Assembly: GCA_964462585.1 (NCBI GenBank)
Contig: CAYXAK010000003.1
Span: forward strand, 1 to 53,372
DNA length: 53,372 nucleotides
Source of the DNA: Halarsenatibacter sp964462585
GTDB taxonomy: Bacteria; Bacillota; Halanaerobiia; Halanaerobiales; Halarsenatibacteraceae
Reading direction: 5' to 3'
The notes below the pieces were generated by a model. The model searched no databases. It was not told where the DNA came from and saw only the letters and a program-made list of their open reading frames with translations. The position numbers and the translations under genes were made by a program. Shown here piece after piece: positions 9,450-17,323 of this stretch. Every line of letters begins with the position of its first letter. Position 1 is the first letter of the stretch.

Positions 9450-9798
9450 CGTAATCACGGCGATAGGTCTCAAGCCATTTCTTCAGTCTGCCTCCAAAAC
9501 TGCCGGGTTCCCCACCCCGGACATCTGCCGGCTGTTCGGGCCCGAACTCCTCTCCCGGCCAGGAATCGAGTTCTTCGACTCCTTCTTCATGAACTGCCAG
9601 AAGAATCACCCTGTCTTTGGCCCGGACAAGTGTCAGATTTTTCTTGGGAGACAGGTACAGCTGCTCAATTATCTGTATATGCTCTCCCTGCTGCTGACCG
9701 CGCATGAACCTGCGCAGATAGCGCTGGCCGAGATATATTATAGCCAGTACTATGAGCAGATAGAAGAATATGCGGGCTATTTCCACACCATAATTCAT
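9442..9798 (-). CDS. fliO: FliO/FliZ-like export assembly protein
   Basis: This 118-residue protein has one N-terminal hydrophobic helix (residues 8-25) and a small cytoplasmic beta-rich domain (HIQIIEQLYLSPKKNLTLVR). That is the FliO pattern. FliO helps FliP assemble. ATG 9798 has GGAGAAG upstream. The gene lies between fliY and fliP. Sequence conservation in this family is low, so the call depends partly on position. Confidence 0.88.
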   Translation of the reverse strand: MNYGVEIARIFFYLLIVLAIIYLGQRYLRRFMRGQQQGEHIQIIEQLYLSPKKNLTLVRAKDRVILLAVHEEGVEELDSWPGEEFGPEQPADVRGGEPGSFGGRLKKWLETYRRDYDE

Positions 9799-9822
9799 AA
9801 CTTCTCTCTTCTCCTTTTTTTC

Positions 9823-11097
9823 CTAAATATTATTCAATCTCTCACGGGGGCTGACTATATCCTTGACACGGAAGCCAAAATTTTCATCTATAACAACGAC
9901 TTCACCCTTGGCTACCAGTTTACCATTAACCAGCAGATCGACAGTCTCGCCGGCAAGTTTATCGAGCTCTATAATTGAACCTTCTCCCAGATCGAGAATC
10001 TCCTCGATAGTCATACGAGATTTGCCCAGTCTTACAGTGACCTGCAGCGGGACATCTTTGATCAGCTCCATATTCTGAGGCAGAGCCTGTTCTTCCTCTT
10101 CATCAAAACCGGGAAATTCGGCCTTCTGTACACCGACTTCCTCTTCACTGGAGACCCTGCCACTGCCGGCCTCACCTCTCTCCAGAGGAGAGGATGCACC
10201 TTTTGAGGCACCTCCAGCCGCAGCAGCCTGCTGCTGACGGTCGACCGCCACCTCTTCTCCGGCCCGGTCTGTCTTTTGCTCTTTCTCTTCCGGCTCATCT
10301 ATGTCTTCTCCGGTTTTTTCCAGTTTTTGCATAGCCTCTGCAGCGGTATCAACCTCCGACTCCTCATCTTTAGCTGTAAGGCCTCTCTCATCTCCCACAA
10401 GTTCCTCAACCAGCATATGAACGAAACCCACCGGTGCCAGCTGCTGAAACTGGCTGTCTATGAGATCACCTATTTTGAGGTCGAATGAAATAACAGCCAG
10501 CATATCACCGGCGTCGAAAAATTTATCATCATCGATAACCTCATCTATATCGAGATAACGGGCCTCCGGTGGAGTTATATTTACCCTGGCATCTATAACA
10601 CTTGAGAGTGCGGTGGAAGCAGAACCCATCATCTGATTCATCGCTTCACCCACAGCACTTATGTGGAGTTCACTCAGTTCCCCGTCTGGATCAGAGCCAT
10701 CTCCGCCCATCATGAGATCGGCAATTATGGCTGCATCCTCCTCCTTAATGACCAGGAGATTGTAGCCCTGCAGACCCTCTGTATATTCGACATCAACCAG
10801 CACAATAGGCCTGTCATACTGGTTGCTGATCTCGTCGAAAGAGCGGGTGTCCACCCTGGGGGATGTTATCTCCACTTTCTTATCCATGAGGGTATAGAGT
10901 GCGGTGGCAGCAGAACCCATTGCTATATTGCCAACCTCACCCATGACATCCTTCTCCTGATCTGTTAGACTATCAGAATCAACATTCGTCATGGCGGAAC
11001 TCTCATTATCTGCATCTGAAGAATCATCATCCTCATCATTTATCAGGGCATCTATCTCATCCTGTGATAAAAAATCATCATTTTCTTCCTCACTCAT
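9823..11097 (-). CDS. fliY: FliY, switch protein with CheC phosphatase and FliN domains
   Basis: This 424-residue protein has three parts. An N-terminal CheY-P binding motif (LSQDEIDALIN) comes first. A CheC-like module follows with both phosphatase helices intact (GEVGNIAMGSA and GEAMNQMMGSA, each with the E-x-x-N pair). After a long acidic linker, a C-terminal FliN domain (LGKSRMTIEEILDLGEGSIIELDK) forms part of the C-ring. It should both build the switch and dephosphorylate CheY-P. ATG 11097 overlaps the fliM stop by 8 nt; longer in-frame starts would run through fliM. Confidence 0.95.
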   Translation of the reverse strand: MSEEENDDFLSQDEIDALINDEDDDSSDADNESSAMTNVDSDSLTDQEKDVMGEVGNIAMGSAATALYTLMDKKVEITSPRVDTRSFDEISNQYDRPIVLVDVEYTEGLQGYNLLVIKEEDAAIIADLMMGGDGSDPDGELSELHISAVGEAMNQMMGSASTALSSVIDARVNITPPEARYLDIDEVIDDDKFFDAGDMLAVISFDLKIGDLIDSQFQQLAPVGFVHMLVEELVGDERGLTAKDEESEVDTAAEAMQKLEKTGEDIDEPEEKEQKTDRAGEEVAVDRQQQAAAAGGASKGASSPLERGEAGSGRVSSEEEVGVQKAEFPGFDEEEEQALPQNMELIKDVPLQVTVRLGKSRMTIEEILDLGEGSIIELDKLAGETVDLLVNGKLVAKGEVVVIDENFGFRVKDIVSPRERLNNI

Positions 11098-12094
11098 TCT
11101 CCAAATCACCCTCCTCTTCTTGCTCGACAACCTCCATGATTTTGACCGCCTTGTGGTTGTGGCGGGTGCCCATGACACCCCTGTATTTGATATTGCTGCC
11201 TATCCGTATATCGGCCATCTCATCCGTCAGCTTGTCCATTCTGACCACATCCCCTTCCTGCAAATAGAGGAGATCGGAGACCGTCAGTTCGGTGCTGCCC
11301 AGTTCAACCTGCAGGTCAAGGGGGGCCCTGCGCACCCTGCTTTTTAAATTCTCCAGATGCTGAGCAGTCTGCTCCTCTCTGCTGCTGGCAAACCACTGCT
11401 GGGCGCTCAGCTGGGGAACAATCGGCTCCAGCATTATATAGGGCAGACAGATATTAATCAGGCCTTCACTCTCACCTATACGGGCAGAAAAAGTGATAAT
11501 AATTGTCATATCATTGCTGGGTACTATCTGTGTGAACTGAGGATTGGACTCCAGTTCCTTATGGCGGGGGGTTACCCTGATTATATTCTCCCAGGCCTCC
11601 GGCATGGTGCCTAAAAACCAGTTGATAACCTTCTGCAGCACTGTCTCCTCTATATCGGTAAAGCTTCTGCCCTCTTCTAACGGCTCTCCAAACCCACCGA
11701 ATAGGCGGTCTATTATGGCAAAACCGATATCCGGATTGATCTCCAGCAAAAACTGACCGGAAAAAGGTTCAAGTTCGTTGATACCTATGATAGTGGGTTC
11801 CGGAAGTGAACGGGTAAACTCGTCATAGGACAGCTGCTCAATGGAGGCCACCTCAAAATCGACCACTGTTCTCAATTTAGTGGACAGGGTGGTGGTCAGA
11901 AGCCTCATCATATTCTCGTGTATCATATGCAGGGTTCTCATCTGTTCTTTGGAGAGCTTATCAGGACGGCGAAAATCATACTCTTTAATTTCATCTTCAC
12001 CGCCGGCGGCCTTCATCTCATCAACATCAACATCTCCTGAATCAAGATCTGAAAGAAGAGAATCTATTTCATCCTGATCAAGCACATCTGCCAT
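11090..12094 (-). CDS. fliM: FliM, flagellar motor switch protein
   Basis: This 334-residue C-ring protein begins with the CheY-P docking motif LDQDEIDSLLSDL. A CheC-like middle domain follows (EFTRSLPEPTIIGINELEPF, FAIIDRLFGG), then a C-terminal SpoA/FliN-like domain (LGSTELTVSDLLYLQEGDVV). It lies between fliL and fliY and overlaps the latter by 8 nt, which suggests translational coupling. Confidence 0.97.
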   Translation of the reverse strand: MADVLDQDEIDSLLSDLDSGDVDVDEMKAAGGEDEIKEYDFRRPDKLSKEQMRTLHMIHENMMRLLTTTLSTKLRTVVDFEVASIEQLSYDEFTRSLPEPTIIGINELEPFSGQFLLEINPDIGFAIIDRLFGGFGEPLEEGRSFTDIEETVLQKVINWFLGTMPEAWENIIRVTPRHKELESNPQFTQIVPSNDMTIIITFSARIGESEGLINICLPYIMLEPIVPQLSAQQWFASSREEQTAQHLENLKSRVRRAPLDLQVELGSTELTVSDLLYLQEGDVVRMDKLTDEMADIRIGSNIKYRGVMGTRHNHKAVKIMEVVEQEEEGDLENE

Positions 12095-12107
12095 TTACAC
12101 CACCCCC

Positions 12108-12548
12108 TCACTGTACCACAAAGTCTGTAAACCATACACTGCGGATTTCGCCCTCAGAGGAAAGACCATTGAGCACTTCTTTTATATTGTTCTTGAGCTC
12201 AGGAACTCCAGGTTCATCCAGCTCCTCATCCGTGGTATTACGGAACACGCTGATCATGCTGTCCTGAACCTGAGGTGCCCTCGATTCCAGCTGATCGATA
12301 ACATCATCTTCGCTGACCTCGATCACAACTGTCGTCTGCAAAAATTGATATCTGCTGGAGGCGGTCAGATTAACGGTATATTCACCCAGCTCATGGGTTG
12401 GGCCCATCTCCATACCTCCGGCTTCACCTTCATCGGGCTGCGATATGTACCATAAGACCCCGAAGCTGGTCGCCCCTGCCACAAAAACGACCAGAAAAAT
12501 TATGCCTATGATCGTCAGGACGCGGCGACCTCTCCCTCTTTCTGCCAT
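12108..12548 (-). CDS. fliL: FliL, stator-associated membrane protein
   Basis: This 146-residue protein has one N-terminal transmembrane helix (residues 9-32) and a periplasmic domain with the FliL features YTVNLTASSRYQFLQTTVVIEVS and the C-terminal IRSVWFTDFVVQ. FliL surrounds the stator and supports torque. It lies between motB and fliM. Confidence 0.92.
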   Translation of the reverse strand: MAERGRGRRVLTIIGIIFLVVFVAGATSFGVLWYISQPDEGEAGGMEMGPTHELGEYTVNLTASSRYQFLQTTVVIEVSEDDVIDQLESRAPQVQDSMISVFRNTTDEELDEPGVPELKNNIKEVLNGLSSEGEIRSVWFTDFVVQ

Positions 12549-12589
12549 ATATTACACTCCTTCCTGCCATAAAGCTTGAAAGTACTTAG

Positions 12590-13426
12590 CTATAACTGCA
12601 TATCCGGTTCTCCTGTATCTCCCTCCGGTGAGGGATCAGGATTTACGCCAGGTTCGGGAACCTCTTCGGGCCCATCTGCCGGTTCATAGACCGGACTTTC
12701 ACTGACAAACTCCGGATTCAGCAGAATTACTTCCACCCGTCTATTTTGTGCCCGGTTTTCCGGTGAATCATTTTGGACCAGTGGACGGTATTCGGAATAG
12801 CCCGCTGCCGAAAAGCGATCAGCATCCAGATCCTCATCCTCGATCAAAAACCGTGTGACCTCCGTGGCCCTGGCTGTTGATAACTCCCAGTTGGAAGGAA
12901 ACTCATCCGTTCTGATCGGCAGATCATCTGTATGACCCTCCACCATTACATCATTGGGAAGCTGATCGATAAGTCCGGCGACTTCCCGTAAAATGTCCTC
13001 ACCTTCCGATCTGATCTCCGCCTCCCCCAGATCAAATAATACCTCACCGGTGAATCGGACCTCCAGACCGCGCTGGGTCATCTCCATGGAAACAGCATCA
13101 TCGACCTCTTCTTCCTGCACATACCGCTCAATCTGCCCCATGACATTCTGAAGCATTTCAATATTTATGGGAGTCATGCCATCACCTATCGCGGCACCAT
13201 CCATCATGCGCTGGGTGGCGATCGTCCGGCCACCTCTAAAGACCCCCAGACCCTCCTGCAGTGAGGAGATAGCAACTTCAAACTGCTCTTCATCTATGGA
13301 GGACATCGAATAGAGCAGGACAAAGAAAGTGAGCAGCAGTGTCATCATATCTCCAAAGGTGGTCATCCACTCAGGGGAACCACCTTCTTCTTCACCTTCA
13401 CCTCTTCTGGACTCATCAGATGGCAT
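12590..13426 (-). CDS. motB: MotB/PomB-like stator protein with Na+-type membrane helix
   Basis: This 278-residue protein has a short cytoplasmic tail, one transmembrane helix and a C-terminal OmpA-like peptidoglycan-binding domain (VEGHTDDLPI, NWELSTARATEVTRFLIE, ENRAQNRRVEVILL). The ion-binding Asp is in PEWMTTFGDMMTLLLTFFV. That helix resembles sodium-type PomB/MotS (TTF.DMMTLLLTFFVLLYS) more than proton-type MotB (PYADLLTLLLALFIVL). The gene abuts motA. Ion choice is inferred from this signature only. Confidence 0.95.
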   Translation of the reverse strand: MPSDESRRGEGEEEGGSPEWMTTFGDMMTLLLTFFVLLYSMSSIDEEQFEVAISSLQEGLGVFRGGRTIATQRMMDGAAIGDGMTPINIEMLQNVMGQIERYVQEEEVDDAVSMEMTQRGLEVRFTGEVLFDLGEAEIRSEGEDILREVAGLIDQLPNDVMVEGHTDDLPIRTDEFPSNWELSTARATEVTRFLIEDEDLDADRFSAAGYSEYRPLVQNDSPENRAQNRRVEVILLNPEFVSESPVYEPADGPEEVPEPGVNPDPSPEGDTGEPDMQL

Positions 13427-14239
13427 CTACTCCATGGCCACCCCCTCTGTTCCGACTTCGGCCTCATAGGCTTCCTCCTCCACGTTCTCAGAATCAGCCA
13501 GAAAGGCCCGCAGCTTCTCCTCGACTATCCTGGGGTTTTCTCCGGCCTGTATGGAGAGAATACCCTCGATCATGACCTCCTTCATAAGGATTTCGTCATG
13601 GCTGGTCGTTTCCAGCTTGCCGGCCATCGGTATGAATATCAGGTTGGCGGCTAAAGCTCCATAAAAAGTGGTGAGCAAAGCCACAGCCATACCCTGACCC
13701 AGCTCGGTGGGGTCGTCCAGTTCAGCCAGCATCTGGATAAGTCCGATCAGGGTTCCTATCATGCCGAAAGCCGGTGAAAGCTTGCCCATCCTGCGCAGAA
13801 TACCCTGACCTTCATGGTGGCGTTCTTCCAGAAAGGTCAGTTTTGTTTCCAGTATATTGCGAACGAGTTCGGGATCGGTGCCATCGACCACGAGCTGTAT
13901 GCCTTTCTGAAGAAATTCATCATCAGCCTCCATGGCATCCTGCTCCAGGGCCAGCAGACCCTCCCGCCTCGCTTTCTCAGCCAGATCAACAAGGAGCTGT
14001 ATAACCTCTTCCGAATCCTGATCACTCTTCTGAAATGCTATACGAATTAGATCGGGCAGTTTGCTCAGTTTTTCATAGGAATAATTGATCATAACAGCGG
14101 CCAGTGTACCTCCACCGACTATCATGATCGACTCCAGGCTGACGAACATAAAGGCCTGTCCGCCCAGAATTATCGCCCCGCTGATAAGTGCAAGGCCGGC
14201 TATAACACCTATAACTGTAATAATGTCCATAGAACTCAC
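13427..14239 (-). CDS. motA: MotA/PomA-like stator protein
   Basis: This 270-residue stator ion-channel subunit has four transmembrane helices, two near the N-terminus and two around residues 150-205 (AFGMIGTLIGLIQML, MAVALLTTFYGALAANLIF). The cytoplasmic loop between them should touch FliG. The C-terminal tail is strongly acidic. It overlaps flbD by 4 nt and is immediately followed by motB. Confidence 0.96.
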   Translation of the reverse strand: MSSMDIITVIGVIAGLALISGAIILGGQAFMFVSLESIMIVGGGTLAAVMINYSYEKLSKLPDLIRIAFQKSDQDSEEVIQLLVDLAEKARREGLLALEQDAMEADDEFLQKGIQLVVDGTDPELVRNILETKLTFLEERHHEGQGILRRMGKLSPAFGMIGTLIGLIQMLAELDDPTELGQGMAVALLTTFYGALAANLIFIPMAGKLETTSHDEILMKEVMIEGILSIQAGENPRIVEEKLRAFLADSENVEEEAYEAEVGTEGVAME

Positions 14240-14448
14240 TCCTTAAATTTCCCGGGTGGATTGTGAACCCTCTGCTGATAGCGCATCACGCGTTTGACTA
14301 CTTCATCTTTATCCTCTTCCACTATAATTCTCTTTTCAGTGGTGAGGGTTATGACAGTGTCAGGGGTGGCCTTGACCTGCTCGATCAGATCCGCGTTGAG
14401 TGTGATCTTTTCACCGCCCATTTTGGTCACTTCGATCATCTCTGCCAC
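14236..14448 (-). CDS. flbD: FlbD family small flagellar protein
   Basis: This 70-residue protein matches the Firmicutes FlbD (YlzI) family: IEVTKMGGEKITLNADLIE, then TPDTVITLTTEKRIIVEED. Its biochemical role is unsettled in the family. It lies between flgE and motA, its usual place, with GAGAGGGGGTGG just before the ATG. The 81-nt gap before it (14449-14529) shows only a purine-rich transcript and no further gene. Confidence 0.92.
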   Translation of the reverse strand: MAEMIEVTKMGGEKITLNADLIEQVKATPDTVITLTTEKRIIVEEDKDEVVKRVMRYQQRVHNPPGKFKE

Positions 14449-14529
14449 CCCCTCTCTGTCTTTTTCTTCCTGTTTTCTTAATTTAATTTCCCGGTCAATT
14501 TTCCATTTCTGCTTATATCAGATTAAGAT

Positions 14530-16313
14530 TTATCTGGTCAGATTGACCAGTTCCTGCAGCATCTCATCACTTGTTGTGATGGTGCTGGAATTACCCTGGA
14601 ATCCGCGCTGTGTGCGGATCATATCTGTGAATTCCTCGGACAGATCCACATTTGACATCTCCAGAGATCCGGCTGCCAGCTCACCGCGTCCGCCAGTCCC
14701 TGCAGCACCCACATTGGCATCACCTGAGTTGGCTGAAGGCTGATAGAGACCTCCACCTTCACGGGAAAGCCCGGAGGGGTTGGCAAAGCTGGCCAGGGCT
14801 ATCTGGGCTATCTCCTCCTCCAGGCCGTTTGTATATTGACCCGTGACTATACCGTTGCCATCTATGGCGAAGGAATCGAGATATCCCGGTGGGTAGCCGT
14901 CAGTGGATTCACCTTCGACTGTGTAATCATCTGCCTGCTGCATGAGGCCGCTCATATTGACCTCTACAGTTTCGGGCATCTTATGGGAATCGACATAATC
15001 GTTGTCTTCCATATCGAGTTCGACAATCTCATCTGAGACCAGTGCCCCTGTGTTATCGAATTCTATCTCTTCGGTTAAAATCTCTTCGCCATCAAAGCTG
15101 AACTCAGCTTCCCAGTTATTCTGCTCGTCCTTGGCAAAATCAATCTGCACGGGATGTCTTTCACCCTGTTCGTTGAATATCTCGAAATTGACAGTATCAG
15201 TGCCCTGGGGCATAACGGCAAATTCGGTTGAATTACCCTCATCCAGAGTTTCTATGTTTTCATCATCAACGCTCAACTCAGTTATATTCAGCAGGTCATT
15301 ATCTTCATCAAAATGCCCCTCAATATCACCCGAATAATCATCGAAATTAGTTNNNNNNNNNNNNNNNNNNNNNNNNNNNNNNNNNNNNNNNNNNNNNNNN
15401 NNNNNNNNNNNNNNNNNNNNNNNNNNNNNNNNNNNNNNNNNNNNNNNNNNNNATTATCTTCATCAAAATGCCCCTCAATATCACCCGAATAATCATCGAA
15501 ATTAGTTTCAGCTTCGAGTGCAATTGTAATTTCATTATCATCTGCATTTTCAGTTATACCAATTACATCTCCATTGTAATCAATTGTTTCATCATAATCT
15601 CCATTAGTATCATCAACTTCATCGACAATCTCCATACTGATATCTAAATCCTCGTCTGTCTGGTTTATTGCGTTTGCAGTCAATTCAACATCATCAAGGT
15701 CTACATCTTCCAGATCAAATATTTCCTCGCTGAAGAACTGATCGGTTATATCTCTCTCTTCGCCCAGAGCTCTGGCATCGAGATTGCCGTCGACCCGTAT
15801 CTCAGATGTGGCCAGTCTGTCTCCGGAAATCTCCTGGCCTACATTTATCTCGATATCACCGGGTTCACCGCTGGCTTCTACTTCACCGTCCTCGGCTTCC
15901 CAGCCCTGAACTCTGTAACCGTGGCTGTTATTGACCAGATAATTCTGAGAATCCAGATCGAAAGACCCGTTGCGGGAATAAAACTCCTGCTCACCATCAT
16001 CCAGCACGAAGTAACCATCACCATCAATAGCGGCATCGGTCCCTACGCCGGTGGATTCCAGACCACCCTGGCTTGTATCGAGATCGATACTTGCTATATC
16101 TACACCCAGTCCGATCTCCTGGGGGTCTGTTCCGCCCCGATCATCCTGAGGGGCCTGAGCGCTCTCTATCGTCTGGCTCATCATCTCGGCAAAGTTGACA
16201 TTGCTGCTCTTAAACCCAACGGTGTTCGTATTGGATATATTATCACCTATAACATCCATTCTCTCCTGATGTGTTCGCAGACCTGAAACACCGGCGAACA
16301 TCGATCGCATCAT
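14530..16313 (-). CDS. flgE: FlgE flagellar hook protein, interrupted by an assembly gap
   Basis: The N-terminal part (from ATG 16313) has the axial-protein motif GLRTHQERMDVIGDNISNTN and VGFKSSNVNF. The C-terminal part (ending at 14530) has SLEMSNVDLSEEFTDMIRTQ and the terminal coiled segment. Together they form one hook protein. Between them lie 100 Ns flanked by an exact 55-bp duplication, which breaks the frame as presented. Removing one copy plus the Ns (155 nt) leaves 1629 nt, exactly 543 codons, in one frame. The middle (about residues 200-300) is an unusually acidic, AT-rich variable domain. Confidence 0.93.
15298..15352. repeat. 55-bp exact duplicate, left flank of gap
   Basis: This 55-bp stretch is identical to 15453-15507 and ends exactly where the Ns start. 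It encodes NFDDYSGDIEGHFDEDN in the flgE frame that continues downstream. An identical overlap of contig ends is the simplest reading; a true tandem repeat is possible. Confidence 0.95.
15353..15452. other. Assembly gap of 100 Ns inside flgE
   Basis: Exactly 100 Ns, a conventional placeholder for a gap of unknown length. Because both edges share the same 55 bases, the real distance may be negative, meaning the contigs overlap. Confidence 0.99.
15453..15507. repeat. 55-bp exact duplicate, right flank of gap
   Basis: Second copy of the 55-bp sequence, beginning at the first base after the Ns. It continues into the AT-rich, acidic central domain of flgE. Confidence 0.95.
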
Positions 16314-16334
16314 AAGTTTTTAACCTCCTCTGTA

Positions 16335-16402
16335 TGTCGGCGGAGAGCTGCAGTCGCCAGCTCTCCCGGGCCTCCTCAGGGAGGTCCAGCCCTTGACCGA
16401 CA
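16335..16402 (-). ncRNA. Branched structured leader upstream of flgE
   Basis: The 124-nt spacer before flgE can fold into a junction. A 6-bp outer stem (16335-16340 with 16397-16402) encloses two hairpins. One is a perfect 9-bp stem (16342-16350 with 16358-16366, 7-nt loop). The other has a CCTCC/GGAGG stem (16371-16375 with 16380-16384) that can be extended by GGG/CCC. There is no following U-tract, so it is not an intrinsic terminator. The flgE Shine-Dalgarno AGGAGGT lies just after the structure. I do not recognise a known riboswitch class. Confidence 0.55.
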
Positions 16403-16437
16403 ATCCTGTTTTTATTATGAGCAGATTCAGTTCAGTT

Positions 16438-16842
16438 TCAGTCCATAAGCACCGCACTGTCGATATCCGTAAAGACATTCTCCTTCACGTTCTGTTCATC
16501 GACAGCCGTGATGACAGTCCTGTTCTCAACGCTTACGATATAAGCTGTGTCTTCGACCATTATGAGCGATTCCTGGGCACCTTTATCTCTGGCCTTTTCA
16601 ACTCCCTCACCGAGCTTATCGAGTGTGCGGGGAGTGATATTTATGCCCCGGGACTCCAGCCTTTCTTTAGCATGACGGGAAAATTCGATCTCATCTTTTT
16701 CCTGCAGCCTCTTCTGCAGCACCTCATCAAAGCTGACGTCTGAGTCAGTTCTGTCCTGCTGCGCCTCTCTGGTGCGGGAGGTTTCAGTTTTTTCAGGTGG
16801 CTGCACCGGCCGATTGATCATCATTCTATCATCCATTTGCAT
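16438..16842 (-). CDS. TIGR02530-type flagellar operon protein
   Basis: This 134-residue protein has the conserved core of this small family: EIEFSRHAKERLESRGI, then a helical segment, then ESLIMVEDTAYIVSVENRTVITAVD. The family is found between flgD and flgE in Firmicutes flagellar operons, exactly as here. Its function is not established; a hook-assembly role is only suggested by position. It lies 22 nt after flgD. Confidence 0.88.
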   Translation of the reverse strand: MQMDDRMMINRPVQPPEKTETSRTREAQQDRTDSDVSFDEVLQKRLQEKDEIEFSRHAKERLESRGINITPRTLDKLGEGVEKARDKGAQESLIMVEDTAYIVSVENRTVITAVDEQNVKENVFTDIDSAVLMD

Positions 16843-16863
16843 TACCTCCCATCCCGCCCTCTA

Positions 16864-17301
16864 TCAGGACGAGGTTACCGAATTTATCCCCTGCAGGGGA
16901 TATTTATCCTCATAACCCTCCAGATGAAGGTATATATAGCCGTCCTCACGGCTGACAGAGGTCACCTCTGCTGTAATTTCCTCACCTGTATTACTGTCGA
17001 GTGTCTCAACCCTGTGGCCTATCAGCTGTGCGCCATCTGCAATCGACTGCCTCTCCAGGAAATCCTCCATGGTGCTGTTCATGTTTTCCATCTGCTCCAG
17101 TGAGCTGAACTGTGCCATCTGGGATATGAATTCTCTGTTATCCATGGGCTCTAACGGATCCTGATTTCCGAGCTGGGTCACGAGCAGCTCCAGAAAAGCA
17201 TCACGCCCCAGTTCTTCTCCTTCCAGATTTTCTATTTCCTGCCCCTCACCGACAGTCGTGCCCTCACCGGCAGGAACAGGACTTGTACCTACAGGCATCA
17301 T
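16864..17301 (-). CDS. flgD: FlgD, hook cap protein (short form)
   Basis: This 145-residue protein contains the FlgD core FLELLVTQLGNQDPLEPMDN and REFISQMAQFSSLEQMENMN. It is much shorter than the roughly 220-residue enterobacterial form and lacks the Fn3/Tudor region, as is common in Firmicutes. FlgD caps the growing hook. It lies between fliK and the TIGR02530-type gene. Confidence 0.94.
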   Translation of the reverse strand: MMPVGTSPVPAGEGTTVGEGQEIENLEGEELGRDAFLELLVTQLGNQDPLEPMDNREFISQMAQFSSLEQMENMNSTMEDFLERQSIADGAQLIGHRVETLDSNTGEEITAEVTSVSREDGYIYLHLEGYEDKYPLQGINSVTSS

Positions 17302-17323
17302 GTTTTACACCTCGCTTTCGCTA

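Noticed and set aside
14530..16313. flgE as a true frameshifted pseudogene or two genes
   Set aside because: The break coincides with a 100-N gap and an exact overlap, and removing 155 nt restores one frame.
16335..16402. c-di-GMP riboswitch before flgE
   Set aside because: The conserved GEMM core sequences are not present; only a generic branched fold is seen.
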